Positions 8,953 to 18,682 of a DNA stretch of 64,000 bases are shown one piece after another. This DNA comes from JALEFZ01 sp039820545 (GTDB lineage Bacteria > Bacteroidota > Bacteroidia > J057): assembly GCA_039820545.1 (NCBI GenBank), contig JBCBPW010000010.1, positions 44,914-108,913 of the forward strand, written 5' to 3'. A program made the position numbers and the translations under genes. The notes beneath the pieces were generated by a model that saw nothing but the letters and a program-made list of their open reading frames with translations, was not told where the DNA came from and made no database searches. The stretch's first letter is position 1, and each line of letters begins with the position of its first letter.

Positions 8953-11583
8953 ATGCGAAAGCGCTATTTTTCTCCCACAGTTTTGATCCTGACTATCTAC
9001 CTTTTGGCGATGGGGGGAGGAAAAGTTCAAGCAGATGTGCCCATCCTCATTTCGGGGGTCTATGTACAAACGCCTTTGAAAAAAGTTTTTCAGGAATGGG
9101 AGCAGAAATACGGGCTCTTTTTCTCGTACAAAAAGCAATTGATCGAAGGATATACCGTCACACTCAACCTTCAGAACAGCCCCTTACCTGAGGCATTGGA
9201 ACAAACACTAGGGAATTTACCGCTAAGGGGAGAGATCAGGGAAGAGAAGTTTATTTTGATCACAGCTAAAGCCACCACACCTTACCTTTGTGGTTGGCTC
9301 GTCGATCAAGATACGGGCAATCCCATTTCTTTTGCTGCGCTGCGCACCTCTGACGGGAGAAGAGGTAGCCTGTCCAAAGAAGATGGTTCCTTTTATCTCA
9401 AAGGTCCCTTTAGAGATGCGCAGGAGCTGATCATTACGCATATCGCCTACCAAGAATATCGTCTACGTCTGAGCCCCTACCCTACTCCCTGCCGCACGCT
9501 CTCGCTCCAACCCAAGGCTCGGGAGATGAAGGCCGTCACCATTTCTGAATACCTCACCGACGGCATCCACCACGACCATCGGTCCATCGACTTGCAACCC
9601 AAGAGGATTGGCGCACTTCCAGGACTGACGGAGCCCGATATTTTCCGCATGGTACAAGTATTGCCTGGGATCAACAATCCCGACGGAACAGCTACAGGAC
9701 TCAATATCCGAGGGGGAACCCCCGATCAGACGCTAGTCCAGTACAATGATATTCCCCTGTATCAAACGGGACACTTTTTTGACATGATCCCAAGCATCAA
9801 TCCCTATGCGGTAGATCGTGCACAAGTGTTTCGGGGAGGCTTCGATGCGAGTCAGGCAGGACGTGTCTCAGGGCTTGTAAACATCACGCAGGGAGACAGC
9901 ATCCCTACGCAAGGACGGAGAGGTGTCAACATGAATTTCACCCATATGGGATTGGATATTCAGCAGCCCCTCGTCAAGAAAAAGCTGGCCATCTATCTTT
10001 CGGGCAGGCGTTCACTCACAGATGTATTACCTTCTATCACCTTTAATAGATTGGAACAACGCATCGTACAGGGTACGCGTATCGGGGATCAGCAGGAGGA
10101 TGAGGGTCTGCTTAAGGAATCCAATATTTACAACTTCCAGGATGCCAGTGCCAAGCTCATTTATCGGCCTTCTAAGCAGCATCATGTCGCTGCGAGCGCG
10201 ATGATGCTGCGCAACAATTTATTTTATGAGGCCATAGACATAGAAGATGAGCGCGTGATCACAGATGATCTATTCGTCCAGCAGTCAGGACTCAGTACGA
10301 GCTGGCGTTTTCAACTAAGTCCTCGGTATACTATCTATACCAAGGGGAACTACACAAAGTTTCAAACTGATTATAACTTCGTCAGAAGCTTTCTGGAGAA
10401 TGACGAGGATTTTGAGAATAGCCTCTCTATCAATGAAGTAGTAGACGCAGGCCTGAGCCACCATCATAATTTCCGTATAAACGAAAGCCATCTGCTCAAA
10501 GCAGGATATGAGTGGAACCATGTAGAGACCTTTCTTGGTCTACAGAATGAAAGTATCTTCTCGGTAGGAGGCGATACAACAGATGATATGGCGACTACGC
10601 ACACCCTCTTTCTGCACTACGGGTATTCGCCCACCTCCCGACTCCTCATACAGGCGGGACTGAGAGGGACGTTTCATGATCAATTTTATGACATCTTCCT
10701 TTCACCTAGATTAGACTTTTTCTATTCTCCCATCTCCTCACTGACACTCAAAGGATACGCGGGGGAGTACTTCCAATATATCTCTCAGCTTGTAGATTGG
10801 GATTTTGATCTACTCAGTAGTCAGGCGTGGCTTGTATCTAGTCCTGGAGAGATTCCTATTATCAGCAGTTTTCAAGTGGGGGGAGGGTTCTTGTTCGAAA
10901 GAAAGGGATGGCTTGTAGATGTAGAGTATTATTTGAAAGATTTGAATAACCTCACTTCTTTTGGTTCCAACCTATCAAGTTCTACCAATTTGGAATTTGC
11001 TGTTGGAGAGGCGTATATCCAGGGAATAGATGTGCTTTTGAAGAGGAGGTGGAATGCGCATCATCGATCATGGATCAGCTACACGCTGAGTAGTACGACT
11101 TATGAGTTTCCCGATCTGGAAGAGGAGCCTTTCCGTGCCTCGCATGACCAGCGACACAACCTCCAGTTTCACCATATGGCAAGCTGGCGTAAGTGGGAGT
11201 TTTCCCTAGGGTGGATGTATCGTTCGAGTAAGCCTTTTACTCCATTGGTCAGCAACAACTCTGTTCAATATGAAGATGACTTAGGGCCATTTTGGATTAC
11301 AGAACCTGTACTCGGTGCCATCAATAGTGACAATATCGACCGCGACTATCATCGGCTAGATCTATCTGTTATACGCAACTTGGCCTTCACTTCAGCGGAT
11401 AAAATAAGGGGGAGAATCGGTATGTCCGTTCAAAATGTCTACAATCGCTACAACCTCCTCTCCATTCAATATTTGGAAGACTTTCATTCATTTGACACCC
11501 CTGCGGCTGAGCGGACGGCATTTGAAATAGAGAAGGATATGCTGTTTTTCACTCCGAATATTCTCTTTCGATTGGAATGGTGA
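8953..11583 (+). CDS. TonB-dependent receptor with STN and carboxypeptidase-like domains
   Basis: A start at 8953 puts MRKRYFSPTVLILTIYLLA directly as signal peptide; an earlier in-frame start (8899) would add 18 residues. Domains in order: STN (about 30-95, PLKKVFQEWEQKYGLFFSY), carboxypeptidase regulatory-like (about 98-180, GWLVDQDTGNPISFAALR), plug (about 210-320, VLPGINNPDG then LNIRGGTPDQTLVQYNDI), then a 22-strand-type barrel ending in F-R-L-E-W. It imports an unknown ligand across the outer membrane with TonB energy. STN domains signal to FecR-type anti-sigmas; the nearest FecR here is at 16.5-17.4 kb, so the two may form one regulatory circuit (inference). Confidence 0.92.
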   Translation: MRKRYFSPTVLILTIYLLAMGGGKVQADVPILISGVYVQTPLKKVFQEWEQKYGLFFSYKKQLIEGYTVTLNLQNSPLPEALEQTLGNLPLRGEIREEKFILITAKATTPYLCGWLVDQDTGNPISFAALRTSDGRRGSLSKEDGSFYLKGPFRDAQELIITHIAYQEYRLRLSPYPTPCRTLSLQPKAREMKAVTISEYLTDGIHHDHRSIDLQPKRIGALPGLTEPDIFRMVQVLPGINNPDGTATGLNIRGGTPDQTLVQYNDIPLYQTGHFFDMIPSINPYAVDRAQVFRGGFDASQAGRVSGLVNITQGDSIPTQGRRGVNMNFTHMGLDIQQPLVKKKLAIYLSGRRSLTDVLPSITFNRLEQRIVQGTRIGDQQEDEGLLKESNIYNFQDASAKLIYRPSKQHHVAASAMMLRNNLFYEAIDIEDERVITDDLFVQQSGLSTSWRFQLSPRYTIYTKGNYTKFQTDYNFVRSFLENDEDFENSLSINEVVDAGLSHHHNFRINESHLLKAGYEWNHVETFLGLQNESIFSVGGDTTDDMATTHTLFLHYGYSPTSRLLIQAGLRGTFHDQFYDIFLSPRLDFFYSPISSLTLKGYAGEYFQYISQLVDWDFDLLSSQAWLVSSPGEIPIISSFQVGGGFLFERKGWLVDVEYYLKDLNNLTSFGSNLSSSTNLEFAVGEAYIQGIDVLLKRRWNAHHRSWISYTLSSTTYEFPDLEEEPFRASHDQRHNLQFHHMASWRKWEFSLGWMYRSSKPFTPLVSNNSVQYEDDLGPFWITEPVLGAINSDNIDRDYHRLDLSVIRNLAFTSADKIRGRIGMSVQNVYNRYNLLSIQYLEDFHSFDTPAAERTAFEIEKDMLFFTPNILFRLEW

Positions 11584-11806
11584 TGGACTTCTGTAGAAGA
11601 GAAAACAAGCATCTTTCCGTTTGTAATTAAAGCTACCTATCTGCTCCAGATACAGTCTGTAGGAAGCAGTGTTCCACTTTTTTATTTGTCCACCTACTTA
11701 ACAATCCTCCTCTCATCAAAAAATCTTGTTTTTTTCTCCTTCCCACGTAGGGTTTACTGTCCCTTACCGATTCTCTTCCCAAATGATCTAAATACATATG
11801 TGGAGG

Positions 11807-13645
11807 ATGAAACAGAAACTATTGTGCTTATCACTACTCGTGCTGCCGCATCTGATCTGGGCTCAGCTATACTCGGACTACTTGGGCAATGGCCACAACC
11901 AACAGATCACCGTCAGCAGCAGCGACCCTAATGCGACACCAGATGTCACCTTAGATGGGTTTCCGAGCGACAGCAAAATTCAACTGGCAGATGCCTCTCG
12001 ATTCTTGGCACAAGCCAGCTTCGGCGCTACTTATCCTGTGATACAGGACGTCGCTCAGTCGGGTTATGCTTCTTGGATCGAAGCCCAGATCCAGACACCC
12101 CCTACCTACTTACGTCCGACGCTGGAAGACTATATTGAGTATCGAGCTACCATTGAACCAGAAGAGGCAGACGAAGACTTTCCTGCTTCCTTCGTAGACT
12201 TTCGCATCGTCTGGTTTCACTCGGCGATGACCGCTCCAGACCAGCTAAGACAACGTGTAGGGCTGGCATTCAGCGAGATCATGGTCGTCTCAGATGTACC
12301 AGACGAACTCATGGATTCGGGTATTGGCTTGACAGACTACTATGACATGCTGGTCCGCAACTCTCTAGGCAACTTCCGCGACTTGCTCATGGATGTGACG
12401 CTTCATCCCGTCATGGGCTTTTATCTCAGTCACTTCAACAACCCACGGTCTGACTCTGCCAATAACATCCATCCCGATGAGAACTACGCAAGGGAAATCA
12501 TGCAACTATTTTCCATCGGTCTCTACGAACTCAATATAGATGGCACCCCCAAGCTAGATGCCAATGGGGCACGTATCCCCACCTACAACAATGATGATAT
12601 CAAACAATACGCCAAGGTATTTACGGGTTTGGGTGCTGGTGGAATCAAATTTTTTGAGGATGATGAGTTTGAAGAGGGAGAATTGCCCTCCTTTGGATTT
12701 GACTTTGAAGGATCGGCCCATGATGTGCCCATGATCATGAATGAAGAAATGCATGAGCCTGGACCCAAATACTTACTCAGAGGCGAGGTCATCCCTGCAG
12801 GCCAATCTGGCATGAAAGACATCGAAGATGCGGTAGATAATCTTTTCAATCATCCCAATGTAGGGCCGTTTATCGGGCGATTGCTGATTCAACGCATGGT
12901 CACCTCCAACCCTACGCCTGCATACATTCGCCGTGTAGCAGAGACCTTCAACAACAATGGACAAGGCCAGAGAGGAGATCTAGCAGCTGTCGTCCAAGCC
13001 ATCTTGATGGACCCCGAAGCGCGCGTATGCGACAACCGCGTAGGCAATGAAAGACGTGCCATGCTGCGAGAGCCGCTTGTACGATACATGCACTTCTGTC
13101 GTGCGATGGACATCCGCCCGACCGAGGCCTACCCTTATTTCATTAATCCTGGACTCAAGTTTGATGTAGCAACAGGTCAGGTTCCCCTCAGTTCCAACAC
13201 TGTATTCAACTTCTTCCTCCCAGATTATCAGCCCAATGGGATCATCTCTGACCTCGATCTTTTTGCACCCGAATTTCAGATTCACAATTCTACCACAGCC
13301 GTAGGTTATGTCAATGAGGTAAACGATTGGACTTTCTTCCAAACACCCATGACCTTTTATGAGCCTCCACTTCCTGGAGAGGAAATAGAGGAAGAGCCTG
13401 AATTTGAAGAGGAGGATCCCTATGAAAGGACAGCCTATATCCCAATGGAGGATTTGTTGGACTTGGCTGAAACCCCTTCTCAGCTGATGGATCGTTTAGA
13501 CCTCCTCTTTACACATGGCCAGCTCTCACCAGTAAGTAGAACCATCATCTTGGATGCAATCAACCAGTTGGACGACGAAGAAGAACGTGTCCAAATGGGT
13601 CTCTACCTGATTTTCATTTCACCTGACTACAACATTCTGAACTAA
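11807..13645 (+). CDS. DUF1800 family protein
   Basis: About 612 residues with a signal peptide (KQKLLCLSLLVLPHLIWAQ); an in-frame ATG at 11798 is equally close. The body matches DUF1800: 'ASRFLAQASFGATYPVIQDV' early, RVGLAFSEIMVVSD, then 'DENYAREIMQLFSIGL' and IQRMVTSNPTPAYI. The function of DUF1800 is unknown, but it is nearly always encoded next to DUF1501, as here (4 bp gap). An acidic low-complexity insert (GEEIEEEPEFEEEDPYE) sits near residue 520. The pair is thought to act at the cell surface or in the periplasm. The preceding gap (11584-11806) holds no gene that I can see. Confidence 0.9.
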   Translation: MKQKLLCLSLLVLPHLIWAQLYSDYLGNGHNQQITVSSSDPNATPDVTLDGFPSDSKIQLADASRFLAQASFGATYPVIQDVAQSGYASWIEAQIQTPPTYLRPTLEDYIEYRATIEPEEADEDFPASFVDFRIVWFHSAMTAPDQLRQRVGLAFSEIMVVSDVPDELMDSGIGLTDYYDMLVRNSLGNFRDLLMDVTLHPVMGFYLSHFNNPRSDSANNIHPDENYAREIMQLFSIGLYELNIDGTPKLDANGARIPTYNNDDIKQYAKVFTGLGAGGIKFFEDDEFEEGELPSFGFDFEGSAHDVPMIMNEEMHEPGPKYLLRGEVIPAGQSGMKDIEDAVDNLFNHPNVGPFIGRLLIQRMVTSNPTPAYIRRVAETFNNNGQGQRGDLAAVVQAILMDPEARVCDNRVGNERRAMLREPLVRYMHFCRAMDIRPTEAYPYFINPGLKFDVATGQVPLSSNTVFNFFLPDYQPNGIISDLDLFAPEFQIHNSTTAVGYVNEVNDWTFFQTPMTFYEPPLPGEEIEEEPEFEEEDPYERTAYIPMEDLLDLAETPSQLMDRLDLLFTHGQLSPVSRTIILDAINQLDDEEERVQMGLYLIFISPDYNILN

Positions 13646-13649
13646 TATC

Positions 13650-15050
13650 ATGAGTAAGCATATATCTAGAAGAGCTTTTTTGGGGAAAGCCAGTTGTGCG
13701 GCTGTAGGTTCTGTTACCCTATTCTCGGGTTTGTTTAATCTGAAGACGACTGCCCTACTCGCCTCCAACTCTCACAGGATGAATTTACGTCCACAGGGAG
13801 ACTATAAGGCACTCGTTTGTATCCTACTGGCTGGCGGAAACGACTCCTTCAACATGCTGGTCCCAACTGACAGCTCGGCTTATAATCACTACACCACTAC
13901 ACGCTCTAATCAATCTCTGGCACAGGATTCTTTGTTGGCCGTCAATGCTGGTAATGTCTCTGAAAGCTATGGCGTACATCCGAGTATGCCTGAGGTACAG
14001 CAGATGTTTCAGCAGGGCGACCTGTCTTTCATCGCCAATGTGGGGACACTGGTGGAACGTATTCCTGACAAAAGTCAGATCTCCAACTTCGTGGGCAAGC
14101 TGCCCGTGGGTCTCTTCTCCCATGCCGATCAGATCATGCAATGGCAGACCTCGGTTCCACAGAGCCGCACAGCCAATGGCTGGGGAGGAAGGTTGGCGGA
14201 CCTACTGCAAGCGAGCAACCAGTCCCAGGACATCTCGATGAATATTTCCCTTTCGGGCAACAACGTCTTCCAGTCGGGCAATCAAGTTGTAGGCTACTCT
14301 ATCACCCCTGGAGGCAGCATCGGCATCCGCGGCTACAACGGCAACAATGCCATTGACCAGATCCGTACTACGGCTGTCAATAATCTGCTAGAGCGCCAAT
14401 ATCAGGATGTCTTCCGGCAGAGCTATGCAGATATCACCTCACAGTCCCAGAGCAATCACGATCTCTTCAGCGCAGCGACCGATCAGGTCAATCTGAATAC
14501 GATCTTCTCTGCAAATCCGCTTTCCCAGAGTATGGGGATGATTGCGCGGACCATTGGGGCAAGAGATACCCTGGGGATGAATCGGCAGACCTTCTTCGTC
14601 ACCTTAGACGGATGGGACAATCACGACGAGTTGCTCAATAGCCATGCGGCACTCTTGACTTATGTGAGCCAGGCAATGGGCGAGTTCAATGCTGCCATGA
14701 AGGAGCTGGGCGTCCATGATGAGGTGACCACCTTTACCATTTCAGACTTTGCACGCACACTTACGTCCAATGGCAATGGAACCGATCACGGATGGGGAGG
14801 CAATGTCATGGTCATGGGAGGTACAGTGGATGGAGGAAAAATCTTTGGAGAATACCCTACTTTGGAACTCAACCAAAATCTGGATGTAGGAAATGGGGTA
14901 CTCATCCCGACGCTTTCTACAGATGAATACTTTGCAGAGTTGGCACTTTGGTTGGGGGTAGCTCCATCGGACTTACCGCTGGTACTCCCCAATATCGGAA
15001 ACTTCTACGATCCCACGAGTGGTACGGCTCCCATTGGATTTTTGAAATAA
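13650..15050 (+). CDS. DUF1501 family protein with Tat signal
   Basis: The 466 residues open with a twin-arginine motif (SRRAFLGKAS) and a hydrophobic stretch, so export through Tat is likely. The body fits DUF1501, a branch of the alkaline-phosphatase/sulfatase fold: 'LVCILLAGGNDSFNMLVP' with GGNDSFN, LDGWDNHDELL, and FARTLTSNGNGTDHGWGG near the C-terminus. The motif NGTDHGWGG is the family hallmark. It lies 4 bp after the DUF1800 gene and 22 bp before a T9SS protein, so the three genes read as one operon. The enzyme activity is unproven. Confidence 0.92.
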   Translation: MSKHISRRAFLGKASCAAVGSVTLFSGLFNLKTTALLASNSHRMNLRPQGDYKALVCILLAGGNDSFNMLVPTDSSAYNHYTTTRSNQSLAQDSLLAVNAGNVSESYGVHPSMPEVQQMFQQGDLSFIANVGTLVERIPDKSQISNFVGKLPVGLFSHADQIMQWQTSVPQSRTANGWGGRLADLLQASNQSQDISMNISLSGNNVFQSGNQVVGYSITPGGSIGIRGYNGNNAIDQIRTTAVNNLLERQYQDVFRQSYADITSQSQSNHDLFSAATDQVNLNTIFSANPLSQSMGMIARTIGARDTLGMNRQTFFVTLDGWDNHDELLNSHAALLTYVSQAMGEFNAAMKELGVHDEVTTFTISDFARTLTSNGNGTDHGWGGNVMVMGGTVDGGKIFGEYPTLELNQNLDVGNGVLIPTLSTDEYFAELALWLGVAPSDLPLVLPNIGNFYDPTSGTAPIGFLK

Positions 15051-15072
15051 ACACCCATCAAAAAGAGAAATC

Positions 15073-15813
15073 ATGAATCGATATCATATATTTTTCCTCT
15101 CGCTGCTGCTGGGAGTTTTGCTAAACCCTCTGACCTCTCACGGTCAGTGCCGCGACAAGACCACCTGGGACAATGCCTGGACCTCCTGTACCCCTGCTGC
15201 TAGTCCCAACCCCAATAGAGGAGCAGGTCATTGGTTACTCTATGACCTGGGCTACGAATACAGTCTGGAATCCTTGCATGTATGGAATGCCAACAAAGCA
15301 GGAGAAACGACCAAAGGCGTCAAAATCATGGCAGTGGATTACTCCAACGATGGACAGCGCTGGACCGAATGGGGCAACGTCAATCTGGCTGAAGCAGGAG
15401 GGACAGACTACTATTCGGGAGAAACAGCAGCAGACTTTGGGATGATTCAGGCGCGCTATGTCCTCTTGACTGCGGTTGAAAATCACGGAGACCCACAGTG
15501 CAACAGTCTACATGAGGTCTCTTTCAAGCTCCGCTCAGGGCCTGTCACCCAAGGCAATGATATGTGGGTCTATCCCAATCCTGCCACTGAATGGATCAAT
15601 GTCGCCTTTGAGGGGGCAGAAAGAGAAAATCTCCAATTAGAAGTCGTCAATATGCTAGGTCAACGTCTTCATAGTGAGATGTATTTGGCAAGTACAGGGC
15701 CTCAGAAAGTGGAGCTGAATATAGAGGAGATGAGACCTGGGATATACTTTGTACGTGTCAGACGATTGACAGGAGAAATGGTAGGTAGGAGTAAATTTGT
15801 TGTCTCTAGATAG
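15073..15813 (+). CDS. Discoidin-like protein with T9SS sorting domain
   Basis: The 246 residues begin with a signal peptide ending at LTSHGQ. A single beta-sandwich of about 130 residues follows (WDNAWTSC, LYDLGYEYSLESLHVWNA, VDYSNDGQRWTEWG), which looks like an F5/8 type C (discoidin) carbohydrate-binding domain. Residues from about 165 are a type A T9SS sorting domain: VYPNPATEWINV, VVNMLGQRL, MRPGIYFVRV and a basic end. It is third in the DUF1800-DUF1501 operon. The likely role is a surface-bound glycan-binding partner of the two upstream products (inference). Confidence 0.85.
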   Translation: MNRYHIFFLSLLLGVLLNPLTSHGQCRDKTTWDNAWTSCTPAASPNPNRGAGHWLLYDLGYEYSLESLHVWNANKAGETTKGVKIMAVDYSNDGQRWTEWGNVNLAEAGGTDYYSGETAADFGMIQARYVLLTAVENHGDPQCNSLHEVSFKLRSGPVTQGNDMWVYPNPATEWINVAFEGAERENLQLEVVNMLGQRLHSEMYLASTGPQKVELNIEEMRPGIYFVRVRRLTGEMVGRSKFVVSR

Positions 15814-15960
15814 TGAGTGAGGGTGCAGTTCAATCAAAAGGATTGTGCCCCTCCCACTTAGACCCTATTTGAAACTTGATTTTTTTCCTTCATTCATAGC
15901 ATTTTATCCCATCCCCCCGTAACTTTCATATAAGTAGAGAATTCATTCACACAATACACT

Positions 15961-16476
15961 ATGCCAGAAGCTCCCGAGCTGTCGGTATGCGAAGAAGCCC
16001 AGTTTGATCAGGTCTTCACCTTACATGCCGAGGTATTGCGCAACTTTTGCTATTACAAATGCAAGGATTTAGATCAGGCCGAAGACTATGTGCAGGAGGC
16101 ATTTCTCCGCCTTTGGAAAAATTGTGCCAAGGTCCCCTTAGGCAAGGCCAAGAGTTTCCTATTTAAGGTCGCTCAAAACTTGTTTCTCCACCAAGTGGAG
16201 CACCAAAAGGTCGTGCAAAAGTACTTGCGTAGGCAGGCCCAACCTATTTCTATGGAACATCCTCAATTTCAGATAGAAGAACAAGAATTATTGAATCGAT
16301 TGGAGGAGGCGATTGCCAATCTTTCCGAAAAACAGCGAACGGTTTTTTTGCTCCATCGTATGGATGGAAAATCCTACAAGGAGATCGCTGAGATGCTGGA
16401 CATCAGTGTCAAATCTGTTGAAAAACGTATGCATCGCGCCCTTTTAGTCCTCAGAAATTGTATCCCCCAGTTATGA
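15961..16476 (+). CDS. FecI-type ECF sigma factor
   Basis: The 171 residues carry region 2 (QAEDYVQEAFLRLWKN, then KAKSFLFKVAQNLFLHQVEH) and region 4 (LSEKQRTVFLLHRMDGKSYKEIAEMLDISVKSVEKRMHRAL segment, shown here by its SVKSVEKRMHRAL end). The length is normal for the family. The stop overlaps the start of the FecR gene (ATGA). Such pairs respond to TonB receptors with STN domains; the receptor at 8.9-11.6 kb is the nearest candidate. A TAACTTTC box about 40 bp upstream resembles the Bacteroidota -7 element. Confidence 0.93.
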   Translation: MPEAPELSVCEEAQFDQVFTLHAEVLRNFCYYKCKDLDQAEDYVQEAFLRLWKNCAKVPLGKAKSFLFKVAQNLFLHQVEHQKVVQKYLRRQAQPISMEHPQFQIEEQELLNRLEEAIANLSEKQRTVFLLHRMDGKSYKEIAEMLDISVKSVEKRMHRALLVLRNCIPQL

Positions 16477-17435
16477 ATACTTATCCTGATGATACATTCC
16501 TCGCGCGCTGGCTCAATGGAGAGCTTACGTCAGAAGAGTTGGCTGAATTTGAGCAAAGTGAGGATTACACCAAGCTCACGCAAGTGATGGAGGCAATGAA
16601 AGGACTGCAATCGCATCCCTTTGACGGAAGGCGTGTACTGGGAGAGATCAAAGCGCAAATAGCTGCAGAGAAGGAGCAGAAGATCGTAGATATGCGTAGT
16701 GGGCGCAGGCAAATAGTGTATGTAGCAGCAGCCGTAATGTTGGTGTTGATCGTAGGCACTTGGTTTTTCACAAGAAAGAAGATAGATATTCCCTCACAGA
16801 CGTATGCCACCACGCTAGGAGAGCAGCAGACAAAGACTTTTGTCGATGGGACCAAGATCATCCTGAATAGTGAGAGTATAATGGAGGTCGCCATCGCAGA
16901 TACAGAGCAGGACCGAGCGGTCACGCTGAAAGGAGAGGCTTATTTTGAAGTGGCCAAGGGCAATCGATTTGTAGTGGAGACTGTCTTGGGAGAAGTTTTG
17001 GTGGTTGGGACCGCATTCAATGTGGCAGCTACAGATTCTACCTTTAAGGTCACTTGTTACGAGGGCAAAGTAAGTGTAAACATTTCGGGCGTAGGAGAAG
17101 AGAATTTGCTCACAGCGGGGCAACAAATCGTCTTTAGCCCCTCTACTGATAGCAGCCTCCGAAATGAGAGAAGTTTACCTGACTCTCCTGCCTGGACAGC
17201 TAGTGGCACTCAGTTGGAAAATATTGCTTATGCAGCACTGATCGATTCTATGCAAAATAAGTTTCGCATCACCATTGAAACGCCTCCTACTTTTGATGAC
17301 GAATACGAATGGGAGGTCGCCAGTTTCAGTCACACAGATATTGCCACTGCCTTGAACACTTCGCCTATATCGTTTGATTATGACTGGGAGATCCTGTGGG
17401 AGGAACGGAAAGTGGTGTTGAAAAAGAAGGAATAA
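16473..17435 (+). CDS. FecR-type anti-sigma factor
   Basis: A start at 16473 overlaps the sigma stop by 4 bp and gives 320 residues. Layout: cytoplasmic N-terminus (NTYPDDTFLARWLNGELT), one transmembrane helix (about 83-102, IVYVAAAVMLVLIVGTWFF), the FecR beta-domain (about 115-215, TTLGEQQTKTFVDGTKIILN then GEAYFEVAKGNRFVV and VVGTAFNV), and the C-terminal DUF4974-type STN-like domain (about 245-320). The protein transmits an outer signal from a TonB receptor to the sigma factor. All parts are complete. Confidence 0.93.
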   Translation: MNTYPDDTFLARWLNGELTSEELAEFEQSEDYTKLTQVMEAMKGLQSHPFDGRRVLGEIKAQIAAEKEQKIVDMRSGRRQIVYVAAAVMLVLIVGTWFFTRKKIDIPSQTYATTLGEQQTKTFVDGTKIILNSESIMEVAIADTEQDRAVTLKGEAYFEVAKGNRFVVETVLGEVLVVGTAFNVAATDSTFKVTCYEGKVSVNISGVGEENLLTAGQQIVFSPSTDSSLRNERSLPDSPAWTASGTQLENIAYAALIDSMQNKFRITIETPPTFDDEYEWEVASFSHTDIATALNTSPISFDYDWEILWEERKVVLKKKE

Positions 17436-17462
17436 TCGCGCACAGTAGGCAGAAAATAAAAT

Positions 17463-17486
17463 CCAGGTCCTTGGGAAGGGACCTGG
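17463..17486 (+). terminator. Hairpin after the sigma/FecR operon
   Basis: A CCAGGTCC/GGACCTGG stem of 8 bp lies 28 bp after the FecR stop. The T-rich run that follows is interrupted by GGG, so terminator strength is uncertain. Confidence 0.6.
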
Positions 17487-17955
17487 AACTTTTGGGTTTT
17501 GGGGTAAACCACTCGGTAGTATGAAAAGTCTTTATTCTCAAAACGCGAATGAGCAAACTTTATTTTAAGGGTTTGTACAAAAAAAGGAGAAAAACGAGGC
17601 CATGCGTGGATCGGAGTTTATGCATTCTCAAACCTAGACGTCATGGACGGCCTTTCCATATACATCTCTCCTCTTCCCACACAATTGTGTGAAAAAATAC
17701 CCATTCCAAGTACAAAACCAGACGCATATTCCTCCGTACATTTGTACATATCAAGCTTATATCCCTCAATCTGTTTTATCTGAATAGGAATATTTTCCTA
17801 ATTATCTTATTTTCTCAGTAATAGAACTAACTGATAGCTGATGCTATTGGGGTTAAAGAACATGGTAATTGTAAGGACCTCGTTTGACGTCTCATGTCTT
17901 TTATCTGTCGTCTTACTTAAGATTTTCTTTATATCTCCTTTTATCACTTCACCAT
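17487..17955. other. Non-coding AT-rich leader region
   Basis: About 470 bp without a convincing gene. It is AT-rich from about 17740 onward. It contains the 14-bp palindrome annotated at 17678 and, 50 bp further on, a second dyad GTACATTTGTAC at 17736-17747. It most likely carries the promoter and regulatory sites of the repeat protein that follows. Confidence 0.5.
17678..17691. promoter_or_regulatory. 14-bp perfect palindrome CACACAATTGTGTG, candidate regulator site
   Basis: The perfect inverted repeat CACACAATTGTGTG is preceded by CTTCCC. The inner 12 bp (ACACAATTGTGT) recur at 21753-21764, upstream of the paralogous gene pair, also preceded by CTTCCCC and AC. I saw no third copy. Its place on both sides of a two-component system suggests an operator for that response regulator (inference). 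Confidence 0.45.
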
Positions 17956-18525
17956 ATGTTACTATTTCAACCTCTTTGCAGCCTAGAACGCCGAAGATCT
18001 TTCGAGAGAAGGCGAAATGGACGCTTCCACCTCCAAACAGTGTTTCTAGCACCTGCAGGATATTCACTAGATGTACGCAAAGTATTTCATCTCCCCATCA
18101 AGAGGAGTTATGCGCCCTACTTTTCCTCATCCTTTAACCAATCGTCCAATCTCCTCATGGTGGGATTGCCTATGGTTGTGCACAAGGACCTTGGGACAGC
18201 AGAGTGGATCGAGCATGAATTACTATTTGACAATAGATACAATGCCGCACACGTAATCGTCAGAGTATATCTCGACCAAGAGCTAGCACCAGGAGGAGGA
18301 GGCAGAAATAATCCTCCCGAGTGGCCGACGCTGAAAAAGGAAAAAAATCCTGTATTCCTTCCTGGAGGAGGCAGGAAGAATCCTCCTGAGTGGCCAGAAG
18401 GAGCTGCTTGGCCTACTATCACCGCCATACCGAGTGGAGGACGCAACAATCCTGTAGAATGGCCTGAGCGTGCGCTTGTAGAGTCGCAAGTACTAGGCGA
18501 AACGATCCTCTTGTTACCTGACTGA
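17956..18525 (+). CDS. Protein with three GGGRNNPPEWP-type repeats, unknown family
   Basis: An ATG at 17956 gives about 189 residues; a TTG at 17884 in the same frame would add 24 hydrophobic residues. The N-terminal ~110 residues are basic and then beta-like (VGLPMVVHKDLGTAEWIEHELLF, shown by its parts). The C-terminal third has three spaced repeats: GGGGRNNPPEWP, GGGRKNPPEWP and SGGRNNPVEWP, separated by 12-13 residues. The repeats are also visible in the DNA as GGAGGAGGC..AATCCTCC..GAGTGGCC. It is followed 157 bp later by the histidine kinase gene. I do not recognise a family. The coding call rests on the repeat conservation and an open frame; the exact start is uncertain. Confidence 0.6.
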   Translation: MLLFQPLCSLERRRSFERRRNGRFHLQTVFLAPAGYSLDVRKVFHLPIKRSYAPYFSSSFNQSSNLLMVGLPMVVHKDLGTAEWIEHELLFDNRYNAAHVIVRVYLDQELAPGGGGRNNPPEWPTLKKEKNPVFLPGGGRKNPPEWPEGAAWPTITAIPSGGRNNPVEWPERALVESQVLGETILLLPD

Positions 18526-18682
18526 CAGGAGGTGGTCTCCCCACTGCGAATGGGAGGATAAACGCGCCATAGCCATTTTGCTACCAGCGGGATACATTGA
18601 TTCAATGTTCCATCCTTTACCTATTTCCCCTGTCTATAAACAGATTCGTTTCTGACAACAGAAGTTTTATTCATTTTTCACC

